Shown one piece after another: positions 1 to 8,380 of a stretch of DNA of 64,000 nucleotides. The stretch is from an uncultured Bacteroidota bacterium. Its GTDB lineage: Bacteria > Bacteroidota > Bacteroidia > Flavobacteriales > Flavobacteriaceae. Numbering within the stretch: the first letter of the stretch is position 1; the number at the start of each line of letters is the position of its first letter. Location of the stretch: positions 1-64,000 of the forward strand of contig CACEAZ010000007.1 in assembly GCA_902557655.1 (NCBI GenBank), in the 5' to 3' direction. The translations under genes were made by a program, and so were the position numbers. The notes under the pieces were generated by a model that ran no database searches, was not told the origin of the DNA, and saw nothing but the letters and a program-made list of their open reading frames with translations.

Positions 1-3000
1 AGTCAAACCAACGAACTATTCCTTAATGGATTGGATCCTTCAGACTTTACAATCACCTATTACGAGACACAGGAGAATGCAGAGAATACAGAGAATGCCA
101 TTGTTAGTCCTTTTGCCTATACAAATATCAGTGCCTTCAATCAGGTTATTTGGATCCATGTGGAAAACACCGAAACAGGTTGTTTCAACATTACTAGTTT
201 GGAATTGATTATAAATGATCTTCCACAGCTTACTCAACCTACACCAATGAATCTGTGTGATGACAATAACCCTGGAGATGAAGTGGAAGAGTTTACATTA
301 GAGGATCGTATTGAAGAAGTCTTACAAGGACAAACAGGTATTGAAGTTTCCTTCTATACAACACAGGAAAATGCAGACAATGCAACCAATCCTATCAGTA
401 GTCCTTATACAAATACAAGCAATCCACAGACAATCTATATAAGAGGAGAATACGAGGATACAGGATGTCATTCTACCATTACCTTAGACTTAAGAGTAAA
501 TCCGATTCCAAGTCCTGCAGCTGCTGAACCCATTGAAGAATGTGATGAAGACAATGACGGATTTACCTTCTTTACTATAGATGCTAATGAAGTGGAGATT
601 ATCAATGGAGAGTTAGATGTTTTTCTTTCTTATTATGAAACAATCGATAATGCAGAAAATGCGGTGGATCCTATTTTCAGTCCTTATTATAATATTTTAT
701 CCGGTGGTCAAACTATTTTTATAAGAGCAGAGAATGCCTTGACAGGTTGTTTTACCATTATAGAGCAAGAACTAATAACGAAGCCTTCTCCAGAGCTTCC
801 GGTGATTATAGAAGATATTGAGGTTTGTGATGATGATTATGATGAGATCACTGTATTTGATCTAACACAAAGAGATGAAGATATTTACGGAGATCAAAGC
901 ACAACAGACTTTACCTTAAGTTACCACGAGAGTTTATTGGATGCAGAGACAGGAGATGATCCTATTGTCAGTACTACGAGCTACCAAAATCTATCCAATC
1001 CTCAGACAATCTATGTAAGATTAGAAGGGTTTGACAACTCCTGTGTTAGTATAGGAGAGTTTAATCTTTTGGTTTCTCTTCCACCGGTTATTCAACAGCC
1101 TACACCGTTAGAAGAGTGTGACGACGAAGTTGCAGATCAAATCACAGAATTTGATTTAACATCAAAGAACGATGAGATTACAGCAGGAAATACGCTGTGG
1201 GATGTGGTGTATTATGAAACAGAGCAAGATGCACTGGATAATACAAATGCCATTGAAAATCCTGAGGCTTATGCAAATACTTCTGTGGGAGGTAATCCTT
1301 TCAATCCACAAACGTTATTTGTAGCTATAACAAACGAATTAGGGTGTATTGCCTATACTACTTTAACCATAAAAGTATTACCAAATCCAACACCAAATAC
1401 AGATCCTGTAGATCTTGAACTATGTGATTATGACAATCCAGGAGATCAGGTTGAAGTATTTGACATCACTTTAAATGAAGCTTATATCATTGATGGAGAG
1501 CCAGGAGTGAGTATAACGTATTACGAATCACTCGATAATGCCATTACAGAAACAGATGTTATTGTAGATCCTACCAATTATACCAATACAACACCAGGTC
1601 AACAAACAATCTATGCAAGAGTAACTAATGACGCTACGGGATGTTACACAATGGTTGATTTTGATGTAATTGTTAATGTAGTACCTAATATAGCAGCAGT
1701 TGGAGACATTATTGCTTGTGAGGTAAATACAGATAATTTCTATGAATTTGACCTAGATAGTGTAACGGGTGAATTGTTAGGTTCTCAAGATCCTGCAAAC
1801 TTTACGGTTACTTATTACGAGGATTTAGTTGATGCAGAAAATGATATAAATGCAATTACGAGTCCTTATACAAACCTTACAAATCCACAAGAGCTATTTG
1901 TGAATATCACCAGTGATATAACAGGTTGCTTTATTATAGGAGGTGCCTTTAATATAGAGGTTCAAGAGGCAGCTATCGCTAATGGAGATGGTGTTCCTGC
2001 AGAAATTTCAATATGTGAAGACGATCCAAGTTCTAACGATGGAATCATGGAATTTGATCTAACAGAACTAGATACTCAGATTTTAGACGGACAAGACCCT
2101 GTAAACTTCACAGTTACTTATTATGAAACTTTAGAAGACGCTGATAACGGTGTGAATGCCTTGGCTACCACTTATGAAAACATTTCTAATCCTCAAGTAA
2201 TCTTTGCAAGAGTAGACAATGATACAACCATAGACTCTCAGTGTTATGCGATTGCAGAAGCAACACTGGAGGTGAATCTACTTCCTGAGTTTACATTAGA
2301 AGATCTATATATAGCTTGTGTGGATGTGAACGGTTCAGAGTTAGTAGAATCAAGTTTAATGGAGATTGATCTTTCTCCTAGTGAACATACTTTTGAATGG
2401 TTTGATCCAACGGATACATTAGTGGCAACAACGCAAAGCTATACTCCACTAATGAGTGGAACTTACACTGCAGTAGCTACTTCACTAAAAGGTTGTAAGT
2501 ATTATGTTACTACAGAAGTATCGGGTAGCTCCCCAGCAATTGTAGAAGCCCTTGTGACTACTTTAGCCTTTGCTGAAGAACACGTCATTGAAGCAAATGC
2601 AGTGGGAACGGGTGATTATGAATACAGCCTAGATGACGGGCCGTGGCAATTAGACGGAACATTTACAGATGTTAGTGCAGGAATACATACAGTAACAGTC
2701 AGAGATCTTAACGGGTGTGGTATTGGTATTAAAACCGTACTGGTTATTGACTATCCTAGATTCTTTACTCCAAACGGAGATGGGTATAATGATACATGGC
2801 ATATTGTGGGAATAGATACTCGACCGCTATCGAAAATATACATATTTGATCGTTACGGAAAACTACTAAAAGAACTAAGCCCTACAGGTGAAGGATGGGA
2901 CGGAACCTACAATGGAATCCCACTACCGGCTACTGATTACTGGTTTAGAGTAGAATATGAAGAACCCGGAACGGAAATTATTAAAACCTTCAGAGCGCAC

Positions 3001-3018
3001 TTTAGCCTGAAAAGATAA
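1..3018 (+). CDS. Giant tandem-repeat surface protein with type IX (type B) C-terminal signal, 5' end missing
   Basis: The reading frame is open from base 1, so this is the 3' part (1005 codons) of a larger gene. After a partial unit, seven repeats of about 95-102 residues follow, with first cysteines at bases 256, 541, 826, 1117, 1423, 1717 and 2014; a divergent unit starts at 2317. A typical unit opens with an acidic Cys-Asp-Asp segment, then has TYYE, a SPYTN / NPQTIYVR block and usually a second Cys in TGC. The last 85 residues begin FFTPNGDGYNDTW and match the gliding-motility/CHU_C type B sorting domain. This predicts export by the type IX system and surface attachment, probably as an adhesin. 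The acidic loops could bind calcium (inference). The DNA looks less AT-rich than the neighbours. The family is clear; the ligand is unknown. Confidence 0.88.
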   Translation, partial: SQTNELFLNGLDPSDFTITYYETQENAENTENAIVSPFAYTNISAFNQVIWIHVENTETGCFNITSLELIINDLPQLTQPTPMNLCDDNNPGDEVEEFTLEDRIEEVLQGQTGIEVSFYTTQENADNATNPISSPYTNTSNPQTIYIRGEYEDTGCHSTITLDLRVNPIPSPAAAEPIEECDEDNDGFTFFTIDANEVEIINGELDVFLSYYETIDNAENAVDPIFSPYYNILSGGQTIFIRAENALTGCFTIIEQELITKPSPELPVIIEDIEVCDDDYDEITVFDLTQRDEDIYGDQSTTDFTLSYHESLLDAETGDDPIVSTTSYQNLSNPQTIYVRLEGFDNSCVSIGEFNLLVSLPPVIQQPTPLEECDDEVADQITEFDLTSKNDEITAGNTLWDVVYYETEQDALDNTNAIENPEAYANTSVGGNPFNPQTLFVAITNELGCIAYTTLTIKVLPNPTPNTDPVDLELCDYDNPGDQVEVFDITLNEAYIIDGEPGVSITYYESLDNAITETDVIVDPTNYTNTTPGQQTIYARVTNDATGCYTMVDFDVIVNVVPNIAAVGDIIACEVNTDNFYEFDLDSVTGELLGSQDPANFTVTYYEDLVDAENDINAITSPYTNLTNPQELFVNITSDITGCFIIGGAFNIEVQEAAIANGDGVPAEISICEDDPSSNDGIMEFDLTELDTQILDGQDPVNFTVTYYETLEDADNGVNALATTYENISNPQVIFARVDNDTTIDSQCYAIAEATLEVNLLPEFTLEDLYIACVDVNGSELVESSLMEIDLSPSEHTFEWFDPTDTLVATTQSYTPLMSGTYTAVATSLKGCKYYVTTEVSGSSPAIVEALVTTLAFAEEHVIEANAVGTGDYEYSLDDGPWQLDGTFTDVSAGIHTVTVRDLNGCGIGIKTVLVIDYPRFFTPNGDGYNDTWHIVGIDTRPLSKIYIFDRYGKLLKELSPTGEGWDGTYNGIPLPATDYWFRVEYEEPGTEIIKTFRAHFSLKR

Positions 3019-3681
3019 TTAATCTACTAAAAAATCAAAATATTCTTGAAAGGGCTCATTTTCAAGAGTAAAGTGCCACCATTCTTTTGAATAATTTTTA
3101 AATCCATTATTTATCATAATATTATACAAGATCATTCTGTTATTTTTTTGTAGGTCTGAAATCTTAGAATAAAAAGTAGATGACTGGATTCCAAAAAAGT
3201 CGTATTCACTACCCATATCTATTTGTGTATTTGTAGACATATCTACAAGTGAAACATCTACAGTACTTCCCCTTGAATGACCTGATTTTTTTGCAATATA
3301 CCCCAAATCAAATAATTGAGATTTACTAATATTAGGATAATAAAAGCTTTTATTAATGGTGTCGTTTAAGTCTTTAGACCATTCAAAGAAAAAATCAACA
3401 GCCGATTGAGGCCTATAAGCATCAAACACAATTAAAGAATAGCCGAGTTTATTAAAATCTTTTTGTGCATTAATAAGTGCTGTAGATGCATCTTCAGATA
3501 ATATTGCAGAGTTTGATCTGTATCCTCTTACTATTTTTCCAGTAAAGTTTAATTGTGTATTATATTTTAAATCAATGATAATCGTACTGTCAATATCGTT
3601 TAAACGAATAAATCCCTCAGGTAATTCTGATTTATTTAAATAGACAAATGTAAATGTTAAAAAGAAAATTAATACTCTCAT
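3019..3681 (-). CDS. VanX/DdpX-like D-alanyl-D-alanine dipeptidase (peptidase M15D)
   Basis: This 220-residue protein carries the M15D zinc site: SGHSRGSTVD (H135, D142) and EWWHF (catalytic E200, zinc ligand H203). YRP at 89-91 supplies the arginine seen in VanX. Such enzymes hydrolyse D-Ala-D-Ala, either to recycle wall dipeptide or in glycopeptide resistance. No VanH, VanA or VanRS partner is nearby, so recycling is more likely. The first 15 residues are hydrophobic and look like a signal peptide, so the enzyme may be periplasmic rather than cytoplasmic like VanX. Its stop codon abuts the stop of the convergent adhesin gene. It is divergent from the next gene. Confidence 0.88.
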   Translation of the reverse strand: MRVLIFFLTFTFVYLNKSELPEGFIRLNDIDSTIIIDLKYNTQLNFTGKIVRGYRSNSAILSEDASTALINAQKDFNKLGYSLIVFDAYRPQSAVDFFFEWSKDLNDTINKSFYYPNISKSQLFDLGYIAKKSGHSRGSTVDVSLVDMSTNTQIDMGSEYDFFGIQSSTFYSKISDLQKNNRMILYNIMINNGFKNYSKEWWHFTLENEPFQEYFDFLVD

Positions 3682-3705
3682 TTTAAAGTTTTGTTAAAGA
3701 TAAAA

Positions 3706-3732
3706 TTGATATGTAATATTTGTATACTTTTG
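3706..3732 (+). promoter_or_regulatory. Putative promoter of the DUF5916 gene
   Basis: TACTTTTG at 3725-3732 fits the Bacteroidota -7 element TAnnTTTG. A TTG at 3706-3708 lies 16 bp upstream, slightly short for the -33 element. It is 15 bp before the proposed TTG start codon and in the gap between two divergent genes. Confidence 0.45.
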
Positions 3733-3747
3733 TTAAAATTTAATTTT

Positions 3748-5964
3748 TTGAAAAAAATAATTTTCTTGGTCTTTTTGCTTGTAACAGGTGTGCTAATACC
3801 CCAAACTATAAAAAAAGAACTATTTGTAAAATACACAACTAATGAAATTATTGTTGATGGAGTTCTTGATGAATCTGACTGGAGTAAAACAATTTCTGCT
3901 ACGGGTTTTTATGAACATTTTCCCAACCATGGTTCACCTGCAAAAAATGAAGCTACAATCAAAATAATGAACGATGATAATTTTCTGTACGTAGGAATTA
4001 AAGTTTTAGCTTCAACTAAAAAATTAAAAATCAATTCTTTTAGAAGAGATTTTGAAGCTGGAAATTCTGATAATATAACCATCATCTTTGACACCTTCAA
4101 TGACGGCAGTAACGCTTTTGTAATTGGCAGTAATCATTATGGAATTCAAAGAGACATGCTGCTGTTTAATGGAGGTGGAGGTCTACAAGATTGGGATATG
4201 ACATGGGATGTAAAATGGGTTTCAAATTCAAAAATATATGATGACTATTATGTGACTGAATGGAAAATACCACTTTCAGCTTTTAAATACAGAGAAGGTG
4301 AAACAAAATGGGGTCTAAATTCTTACATGAGAAATACAGAAAATAATACATGGAATTCATGGAATAAAGTTCCAGAAAATTTGATGTTTTTTAATCTGGG
4401 TTTCACTGGTATTATGAATTTTGAAAAACCTCTAGGAAAATCTAAATCGAAAAAATCTATTATTCCATATATAAACTCTATTTCTTACAACGATTATGAA
4501 AATGTAGAGAAAGGAAAAAGTTTTGAATTTGGAGGTGATGCTAAATTTATTATTGATAATTCACTTACTTTAGATTTAACTGTAAACCCTGATTTTTCTC
4601 AAGTAGAAGTTGACCAGCAGGTTACAAACCTTAGTAGATTTGAGGTTACATTACCTGAAAAAAGACAATTTTTTATTGAAAATAGCGATCTTTTTTCCGG
4701 ATTTGGAAACAATAGAGAGGCTAGACCTTTTTTTTCTAGAAGAATTGGAATAGCTAAAGATAAAGAGGGAAATAATATCGAGAATAAAATTATAGCAGGA
4801 CTTAGACTTAGCGGTAAAATTAACAATAATTTAAGGATAGGTTTATTAAATATGCAAACAAGTCAAGATATTGAAAATGAAATATCAGCTTATAATAATT
4901 CAATCATTACTTTACAACAAAAAGTATTTGACAGATCAAACTTTAATATATTTTTCATAAATCGTGAAGCCACAGGTGAAAATGAATATACAGAAGAAAA
5001 CGATAAATTTAACAGAGTAATTGGTTTTGATTATAACCTCAGATCAAGTGATAGTAAATGGGATGGTAAGTACTATTTTCATAGATCTTATTCTCCAGAA
5101 GAAAACGAAAATTCAAATTCATATGGAATAAGTACATCTTATGAATCAAGAAATTTTGGATTTAGAGCTGCAGGTTTATACATAGGAGAAGATTACAGAT
5201 CAGACCTTGGTTATGTAAGACGAAATGATATAATTAAACTATACCCTGAAATTAGTTACACCATTTGGCCAGAGAAATCAAAGTTTCTTAATCATAGATT
5301 TGAATTAACGCCAGTTTTTATATTAAAGCCAGGTTTAAATAATGAAATATCAGATTATTATATAATATCAAAATTAGATACTTATGGAAAAAATAGTGAG
5401 AGGATAAATATTAGTATGTGGAATAACTACACCTATTTATTCGAAGATTTTGACCCTACTGGAACCAATAATGGTAATCCTTTGCCCGCGAGCTCAGAAT
5501 ACTATTATACCAATTTTAATATTTCTTATAATTCAGATTATTCAAAAGATTTTAGTTATGAGATTAGGCCCTCATATGGAAAGTTTTACAATGGAACAAA
5601 AACTTCTCTCGATATTGAACTTGGCCAAAGAATAAGACCGAAGTTCACAAGTTCAATTGAAATGAAATATGATAAAGTTAAATTACCAAAACCATATTCA
5701 TCTGCGAATATTCTTCTGATTGCTCCAAGATTTGAATTTACATTTTCCAAAAATGTTTATTGGGCTACTTTAATGCAATACAGTAATCAGAGTGAAAATT
5801 TAAGTTTGAATACTAGATTGCAATGGAGGTTCGCACCCTTATCAGATTTATTTTTAGTTTACAACGATAATTACTACGCAGATAATAGATATAATAGTAT
5901 TTTTATTCCAAGAGTAAAAAATAGATCGATTAACCTTAAACTTACTTATTGGCTAGACATTTAA
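3748..5964 (+). CDS. DUF5916 / CBM9-like domain outer-membrane protein
   Basis: The 738-residue product (from the TTG at 3748) begins with a clean signal peptide, MKKIIFLVFLLV to about IPQ. Residues about 25-200 resemble a family 9 carbohydrate-binding-like domain (VDGVLDESDW start, then IKMNDDNFLYVGI). The rest is the DUF5916 region with the LTVNPDFSQVEVD and LPEKRQFFIEN signatures and a C-terminal half rich in alternating aromatic strands, as in an outer-membrane barrel. These proteins are widespread in Flavobacteriia and their function is unknown; handling of an extracellular glycan or peptide is only a guess. An upstream TTG at 3691 would add 19 residues before the signal peptide and lies above the promoter, so it was rejected. 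The lipoprotein gene follows with no gap. Confidence 0.8.
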   Translation: MKKIIFLVFLLVTGVLIPQTIKKELFVKYTTNEIIVDGVLDESDWSKTISATGFYEHFPNHGSPAKNEATIKIMNDDNFLYVGIKVLASTKKLKINSFRRDFEAGNSDNITIIFDTFNDGSNAFVIGSNHYGIQRDMLLFNGGGGLQDWDMTWDVKWVSNSKIYDDYYVTEWKIPLSAFKYREGETKWGLNSYMRNTENNTWNSWNKVPENLMFFNLGFTGIMNFEKPLGKSKSKKSIIPYINSISYNDYENVEKGKSFEFGGDAKFIIDNSLTLDLTVNPDFSQVEVDQQVTNLSRFEVTLPEKRQFFIENSDLFSGFGNNREARPFFSRRIGIAKDKEGNNIENKIIAGLRLSGKINNNLRIGLLNMQTSQDIENEISAYNNSIITLQQKVFDRSNFNIFFINREATGENEYTEENDKFNRVIGFDYNLRSSDSKWDGKYYFHRSYSPEENENSNSYGISTSYESRNFGFRAAGLYIGEDYRSDLGYVRRNDIIKLYPEISYTIWPEKSKFLNHRFELTPVFILKPGLNNEISDYYIISKLDTYGKNSERINISMWNNYTYLFEDFDPTGTNNGNPLPASSEYYYTNFNISYNSDYSKDFSYEIRPSYGKFYNGTKTSLDIELGQRIRPKFTSSIEMKYDKVKLPKPYSSANILLIAPRFEFTFSKNVYWATLMQYSNQSENLSLNTRLQWRFAPLSDLFLVYNDNYYADNRYNSIFIPRVKNRSINLKLTYWLDI

Positions 5965-6624
5965 ATGAAAAAAAAATTAATAATCATTTTTGCTATTGTA
6001 TGCTCGTGTTTATCTGACAAAGATGAAATAAAAATTAGCGGTGAAATTAAAGGATTAAATAACTCTTTTATTTATTTAATTCAAGCTGATAACAATACTT
6101 TGTTAGATTCAAGTAAAGTTGAAAATGAAAAATTTGATTTAACGGCTCGTATAAATGAACCTTTAGAATTAGTGCTTAAAATTCAATCAAAAGATTCAGA
6201 AAGCAGCTTTAGTTTTATTTCAGAGACCTCAGCTAAAATAATATTTACAAGCTCTAAAGAAAAGTTTCAATTTAATGGTAAAATAGAAAATTCTAACTTA
6301 AACTATGAATTTGAAAAATTAAATAGCCACATAAATCGATATAATGATATTGATCTTCAAATACTTGAGCAACAAATACAGGCATCAATAGAAAACAACA
6401 AGAAAAATTACGATTCGTTAAATGAAGAAAGACTAAAAATCGAACAAAAGAAAATATTATTTATTATTAATTATTGTTTAAATAATAACTCAAACATTTT
6501 GTCGCCCTACTTAGCGCATAAGTATAAGGACAATATAAACGTTGGTTTTTTAGAAAACATATATCAAAATCTCTCTGAAGAAATGAGGGGAACATACTAT
6601 GGTAGTAAGTTAATTAATCCCTAG
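5965..6624 (+). CDS. DUF4369-type lipoprotein without a thioredoxin domain
   Basis: This 219-residue protein has a lipoprotein signal ending at Cys15 (IVCSC). The N-terminal half (SGEIKGLNNSFIYL, later LLDSSKVENEKF) matches the DUF4369 domain found before AhpC/TSA thioredoxin modules in Bacteroidota. The C-terminal half is helical and polar, and no CxxC or thioredoxin fold is visible, so it has only the accessory domain. Its ATG follows the stop of the DUF5916 gene directly, so the two are probably co-transcribed. Its last 11 bases overlap the convergent cupin gene. The function is unknown. Confidence 0.7.
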   Translation: MKKKLIIIFAIVCSCLSDKDEIKISGEIKGLNNSFIYLIQADNNTLLDSSKVENEKFDLTARINEPLELVLKIQSKDSESSFSFISETSAKIIFTSSKEKFQFNGKIENSNLNYEFEKLNSHINRYNDIDLQILEQQIQASIENNKKNYDSLNEERLKIEQKKILFIINYCLNNNSNILSPYLAHKYKDNINVGFLENIYQNLSEEMRGTYYGSKLINP

Positions 6625-7093
6625 AGTAATCATCTTGAAGACGAATTATATCCTCCTCGTTTGAAGGGTTATTTTTATCAGTATGAATCCATATTTCAGA
6701 AACAATACCTGGCTTTGATAGGCCAACTAGTCGATGTCTCTCTTCTTTATCAAATTGAATCAAGTCTCCTTCACTGTGAATACACATTTCGTTTTCTTTA
6801 TCATCACTTGATCTAACTACACCAACAGAATTTTTATAAACCTTCCATATTTCTTTTCTTCTATAATGATATTGCCATGATAACCTTGAATTTGGATTTA
6901 CAATTAAGATCTTAGGGCTTACCCTGCCCTCAATTTTATAAAGGTCTTTGGAAATGAATTCATATATAAATTTTTCAGACTGTAACTCGTTGATTAAAAG
7001 AAAACCACCCCATGGTCTATCAAAATCACATCCTACAATTTCGTAACCCTTAGATTCAATTTCATTTTTGATGGAGGGAAATATATTATTCAT
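6614..7093 (-). CDS. Cupin, phosphomannose/phosphoheptose isomerase-like
   Basis: This 159-residue protein has a cupin fold resembling the C-terminal domain of type II phosphomannose isomerases: DFDRPWGGFLL near residue 23, SRLSWQYHYRRKEIWKV around 69-85, then GDLIQFDKEERHRL. Homologues in Flavobacteria are often labelled phosphoheptose isomerase, but the sequence supports only a sugar-phosphate-type cupin. It is the last gene of a leftward operon with the pterin synthase (2-bp gap) and idi. Its 3' end overlaps the convergent lipoprotein gene by 11 bp. The substrate is uncertain. Confidence 0.7.
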   Translation of the reverse strand: MNNIFPSIKNEIESKGYEIVGCDFDRPWGGFLLINELQSEKFIYEFISKDLYKIEGRVSPKILIVNPNSRLSWQYHYRRKEIWKVYKNSVGVVRSSDDKENEMCIHSEGDLIQFDKEERHRLVGLSKPGIVSEIWIHTDKNNPSNEEDIIRLQDDYSRD

Positions 7094-7095
7094 AT

Positions 7096-7506
7096 TTAAT
7101 TTGAAGGATATTTTACAAAATTTCTTGGCGTCTCGTATAATGTAACCGAGATATCCAATTCGCTTGAAATCTTATTTCTTAGAAGGCTATAAATATAAAT
7201 ACATATATTTTCAGCCGATGGGATTATGTCAGCAAAATATTCAACATCCAGGTTTAAATTTTTATGATCTAACCTTTCCTCAACTTCATCTTTTATAATT
7301 TTTTTTAAAACACCCATGTCAATAACATATCCACTTTCAGGATTAATTTTTCCGGTAACACTTACTATCATTTCGTAATTATGACCATGATAATTTGAGT
7401 TATTACATTTCCCAAATACAGATTCATTTTTTTCATCAGACCAATTTTTATTAAATAATCTGTGGGCAGCATTAAAATGTGCTTTTCTGCTTACTGTAAC
7501 TTCCAT
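7096..7506 (-). CDS. 6-pyruvoyl-tetrahydropterin synthase family protein (Cx5HGH type)
   Basis: This 136-residue T-fold enzyme has zinc ligands H15 (FNAAHRL), H40 and H42 and a catalytic Cys34 in the motif CNNSNYHGH. Cys and HGH are five residues apart, as in true pyruvoyl-tetrahydropterin synthases; QueD has a spacing of three. D80-H81 (LDHKNLN) and E125 (YETPRNF) complete the site. The likely reaction is dihydroneopterin triphosphate to 6-pyruvoyl-tetrahydropterin, although bacterial members can act as QueD or have mixed activity. It overlaps idi by 16 bp, so translation is probably coupled. The family is certain; the reaction is an inference from the motif. Confidence 0.85.
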   Translation of the reverse strand: MEVTVSRKAHFNAAHRLFNKNWSDEKNESVFGKCNNSNYHGHNYEMIVSVTGKINPESGYVIDMGVLKKIIKDEVEERLDHKNLNLDVEYFADIIPSAENICIYIYSLLRNKISSELDISVTLYETPRNFVKYPSN

Positions 7507-8021
7507 TTTTTTAAACTTTCTGAATATTTATTAATTATAATTTTGAACCAGGCTGTATATTTTTCAGGATTTTTTTCGATATCAATACATAATTCATCCA
7601 TTGAAATCCATTTCCATTCATCAACTTCATCTGGATTAATCTTTGGAATTCCATTGTAAACTCCTAACAAAATGTGATCAAACTCATGTTCAATCAAACC
7701 ATTTGAAAAAGAAACGTGATAAATAAAAGAGTCAAAATCATAAAGATTGGTAACAAAACCCATTTCTTCTTTTAATCTTCTTTTGCCTGCTAATATATTA
7801 TTTTCTTTTTCTCTCTGATGACTACAGCAAGTATTAGACCAAAGATTTGGAGTGTGATATTTTGTAGATGCTCTTTTTTGTAACATCATATCACCACTGG
7901 TATTAAATATGATAACGGAAAAAGCCCTATGTAAAACTCCTTTGAGATGAGCTTCCATCTTAGGCATTAAACCAATTTGATTATTATTTTTGTCAACTAA
8001 AACTACCTTTTCTACCTCCAT
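7491..8021 (-). CDS. idi: Isopentenyl-diphosphate delta-isomerase, type I
   Basis: This Nudix-fold enzyme of 176 residues interconverts IPP and DMAPP, the isoprenoid starter units. Visible landmarks are H25 and H31 (metal), the catalytic cysteine in NTCCSH (C65/C66, H68), the Nudix-like segment GKRRLKEEMGF (79-89) and E111/E113 in IEHEFD. The length is normal. It heads an operon with the pterin synthase and cupin genes. Its product feeds carotenoid synthesis, so it is functionally linked to blh and proteorhodopsin at 40 kb. A TACTTTTG box at 8026-8033 ends 4 bp before the ATG, which would make the mRNA nearly leaderless if it is used. Confidence 0.95.
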   Translation of the reverse strand: MEVEKVVLVDKNNNQIGLMPKMEAHLKGVLHRAFSVIIFNTSGDMMLQKRASTKYHTPNLWSNTCCSHQREKENNILAGKRRLKEEMGFVTNLYDFDSFIYHVSFSNGLIEHEFDHILLGVYNGIPKINPDEVDEWKWISMDELCIDIEKNPEKYTAWFKIIINKYSESLKKWKLQ

Positions 8022-8061
8022 AAATCAAAAGTAGGAATGGAAAATGAATAAACCTAATAAA

Positions 8062-8373
8062 TTATGCTTTGCCAGTTGGCCCAAAATTCATTTGAAATTT
8101 AGGATTATCATAATCCTTTATAGAGCCAAAATTATCTTCAAATCTTTTTATGTTATCATTTAACGCCTTGGAAAGCTTTTTAGCATGTTGAGGTGTGATA
8201 ATAATTCTGGACTTGACCTTATTTTTTGGGGAACCAGGCATGATTGATATAAAATCGATAACAAACTCTGAAACAGAATGGTTTATTATAGCTAGGTTAG
8301 AATAGGTACCCTCAGCTATTTTTTCATCTAATTCGATATTAATTTTTCCTTTGTTATCTTTTTTTTTATTCAT
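8062..8373 (-). CDS. DUF3467 family protein
   Basis: This 103-residue protein (NIELDEKIAEGTYSNLAIINHSVSEF, then IMPGSPKNKVKSRIIITPQHAKKL) matches DUF3467, a small conserved protein usually found just after rpoC in Bacteroidota. The ATG at 8373 is chosen over a TTG one codon upstream. It lies 7 bp after the rpoC stop and is probably the last gene of the rpoBC transcript. Its function is not established. Confidence 0.85.
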   Translation of the reverse strand: MNKKKDNKGKINIELDEKIAEGTYSNLAIINHSVSEFVIDFISIMPGSPKNKVKSRIIITPQHAKKLSKALNDNIKRFEDNFGSIKDYDNPKFQMNFGPTGKA

Positions 8374-8380
8374 CAAATTT

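Noticed and set aside
1-3018. CRISPR-like or other DNA repeat array
   Set aside because: The periodicity is at protein level within one long frame; the DNA copies are diverged.
3019-3681. Vancomycin-resistance cluster
   Set aside because: Only a VanX-like enzyme is present; no VanA-type ligase, VanH or two-component system is nearby.
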